Positions 63,130 to 64,000 of a stretch of DNA of 64,000 bases are shown in pieces. A program made the position numbers and the translations under genes. The DNA is from a bacterium (GTDB lineage: Bacteria > SAR324 > XYD2-FULL-50-16). The stretch spans positions 35,324-99,323 of the forward strand of contig JAJRZQ010000015.1 of NCBI GenBank assembly GCA_024275165.1. Reading direction: 5' to 3'. The first letter of the stretch is position 1; every line of letters starts with the position of its first letter. Below the pieces are notes generated by a model. That model made no database searches. It had not been told where the DNA came from and saw only the letters and a program-made list of their open reading frames with translations.

Positions 63130-63498
63130 TTAGCTGGTGATATCGAGGGTAAGCCCCGGATGCTGTTTGAAATTATTGGCAAGCCGAACAAAATCAGGCT
63201 CGGGAATCGTTTTGATCACTTCCCCGCTGACCCGATCAATGATATCCACATAATCGTTTCCATCCTTAACCACTCGGTGAAAACGCAACTCGCGCCATTC
63301 AATCGATCGTTCGAGTAAATCTTCTAAGGCTTGCTTGGCCTGAACGGCTTTTTTCGTTTGCAACTCACGCAATTGCTGGGCGATGTGGTTGACCTGCTCT
63401 TGGGCCTTGTGTCCCGCTTCTTGATTTTGTTCTTTCTGCTCTGCCTTGCGCAAAGCGCTGGGAGTCGTGTTTTGGTTCGAGAGTCTTTGGGTTTTCAT
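63130..63498 (-). CDS. flaG: FlaG family flagellar protein
   Basis: 122 residues. A charged coiled N-terminal half (Gln/Lys/Glu-rich) is followed by the FlaG domain: LRFHRVVKDGNDYVDIIDRV, then SGEVIKTIPEPDFVRLA and a GLTLDI end. FlaG influences filament length or assembly and is often near fliD, fliS and flagellin genes, which would lie beyond the window end. 14 nt after the coiled-coil gene. Confidence 0.85.
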   Translation of the reverse strand: MKTQRLSNQNTTPSALRKAEQKEQNQEAGHKAQEQVNHIAQQLRELQTKKAVQAKQALEDLLERSIEWRELRFHRVVKDGNDYVDIIDRVSGEVIKTIPEPDFVRLANNFKQHPGLTLDITS

Positions 63499-63512
63499 GA
63501 ATAACCTCTAAA

Positions 63513-63959
63513 TTAAGGCCCGTATTTGCCAGATCTAAGGGGAACGACTTTCTGCTTTGCCGGAATTTGCCGTTTCGCTTTGCCCATTTGCAAGTAACTA
63601 CCGACCTTGGCCCCTTGTTCTAAGCGAACGCGTTCTTTTTCCAACGCGGAGAGGCCTTGTTCCAGCCCCAAAAGGCTCGCTTGATTATTGTGCTGGATCG
63701 AGCGCAGTAGAAATTCTATTTCTCGATATACTCCTCTTTCTTCCCCTTTGGCAAGTTTTTGGATTTGCTGCTCCCGATAATCCAAAGCCTGATCGTTTTT
63801 TTCCAGTTGGGCGATGAGCTTTGCTCGAGCCTCGAGGTTGGCTCGCTGCTCTACCTCTGTTTGCAAAACCATGGAGCGCCTCGAAAGCCTTAAGAGATCG
63901 CTCAACAGCTCTCTTTTCTTCTCCACCAAGGCGCGAAGAACCCAATCTTTATGTTTCAT
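63513..63959 (-). CDS. Coiled-coil protein, possible flagellar chaperone (FlgN/FliT-like)
   Basis: 148 residues, almost wholly helical with heptad-like patterning (LLSDLLRLSRRSMVLQTEVE, LIAQLEKNDQALDYREQQIQ, LGLEQGLSALEKERVRLEQG) and a basic tail (QIPAKQKVVPLRSGKYGP). There is no signal peptide. Size, composition and position ahead of flaG fit a FlgN/FliT-type export chaperone, but no diagnostic motif is visible. Only 41 nt of upstream sequence is in the window. Confidence 0.6.
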   Translation of the reverse strand: MKHKDWVLRALVEKKRELLSDLLRLSRRSMVLQTEVEQRANLEARAKLIAQLEKNDQALDYREQQIQKLAKGEERGVYREIEFLLRSIQHNNQASLLGLEQGLSALEKERVRLEQGAKVGSYLQMGKAKRQIPAKQKVVPLRSGKYGP

Positions 63960-64000
63960 CTATTTCCCAATACAAAAGTTGGCGAAAATTCCGTTCAAAA

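Overview
The window is ordinary chromosomal DNA of a Gram-negative, flagellated, chemotactic bacterium, with dense coding and roughly balanced base composition. Gram-negative character comes from an LptE-like lipoprotein, several lipobox lipoproteins, an outer-membrane beta-barrel protein and a SPOR protein. Motility comes from FliL, FliN, FliO, FlaG, a CheZ homologue and a FlgT-like protein. Menaquinone appears to be made by the futalosine route (mqnD). I cannot assign a phylum: the mix fits a deep-branching proteobacterial or delta-like lineage, and one gene recalls a spirochaete cytoskeletal protein. No tRNA, rRNA, CRISPR array, insertion sequence or prophage was seen.

Layout. 1-1.4 kb: 3' part of a tandem glycosyltransferase. 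1.4-7.3 kb (minus): one apparent operon fliL-fliN-fliO-argG-folB-alr-DUF445-thiN, with no fliM or fliP. 7.4-10.1 kb (minus): aspS and a patatin-like phospholipase. 10.3-19.4 kb (minus): a long information-processing cluster, ffh-rpsP-rimM-trmD-rplS-yraN-rpsT-mqnD-dnaG-rpoD-LOG gene. It is preceded by a probable structured RNA with its own terminator (19.54-19.68 kb). 19.7-26.9 kb: lptE, trm112-like and pgi, then a lipoprotein/FlgT-like pair of likely envelope or flagellar function, and three small minus-strand genes. 27-31.7 kb: rarA fused to a methyltransferase-like domain, rhodanese, hemW. 31.8-39.6 kb (plus): SPOR lipoprotein, ftsA, ftsZ, two membrane/FHA proteins, argJ, pdxB. 39.6-49.1 kb: mixed housekeeping genes (M20 hydrolase, beta-CASP nuclease, cutA, UvrD-type helicase, U32 peptidase), a hidden 53-residue secreted peptide, a frame-disrupted outer-membrane protein and an acyltransferase. 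49.4-52.4 kb: mdh-sucC-sucD, a TCA-cycle operon with its own promoter and terminator. 52.4-64 kb: oligopeptide-binding lipoprotein, a lipoprotein, a frame-interrupted filament-like protein, a zinc-ribbon/DUF3426 membrane protein, a LytR_C-domain protein, a large secreted protein, cheZ, flaG and a coiled-coil protein.

The most interesting items are: the frame-interrupted protein at 55.1-56.9 kb, which resembles what I recall of spirochaete cytoplasmic filament protein CfpA; the unannotated structured RNA upstream of ffh; the ftsAZ cluster followed by two FHA proteins; and the truncated fliLNO cluster. Three places in two genes look like single-base homopolymer length changes. Sequencing error must be excluded there before biology is inferred.
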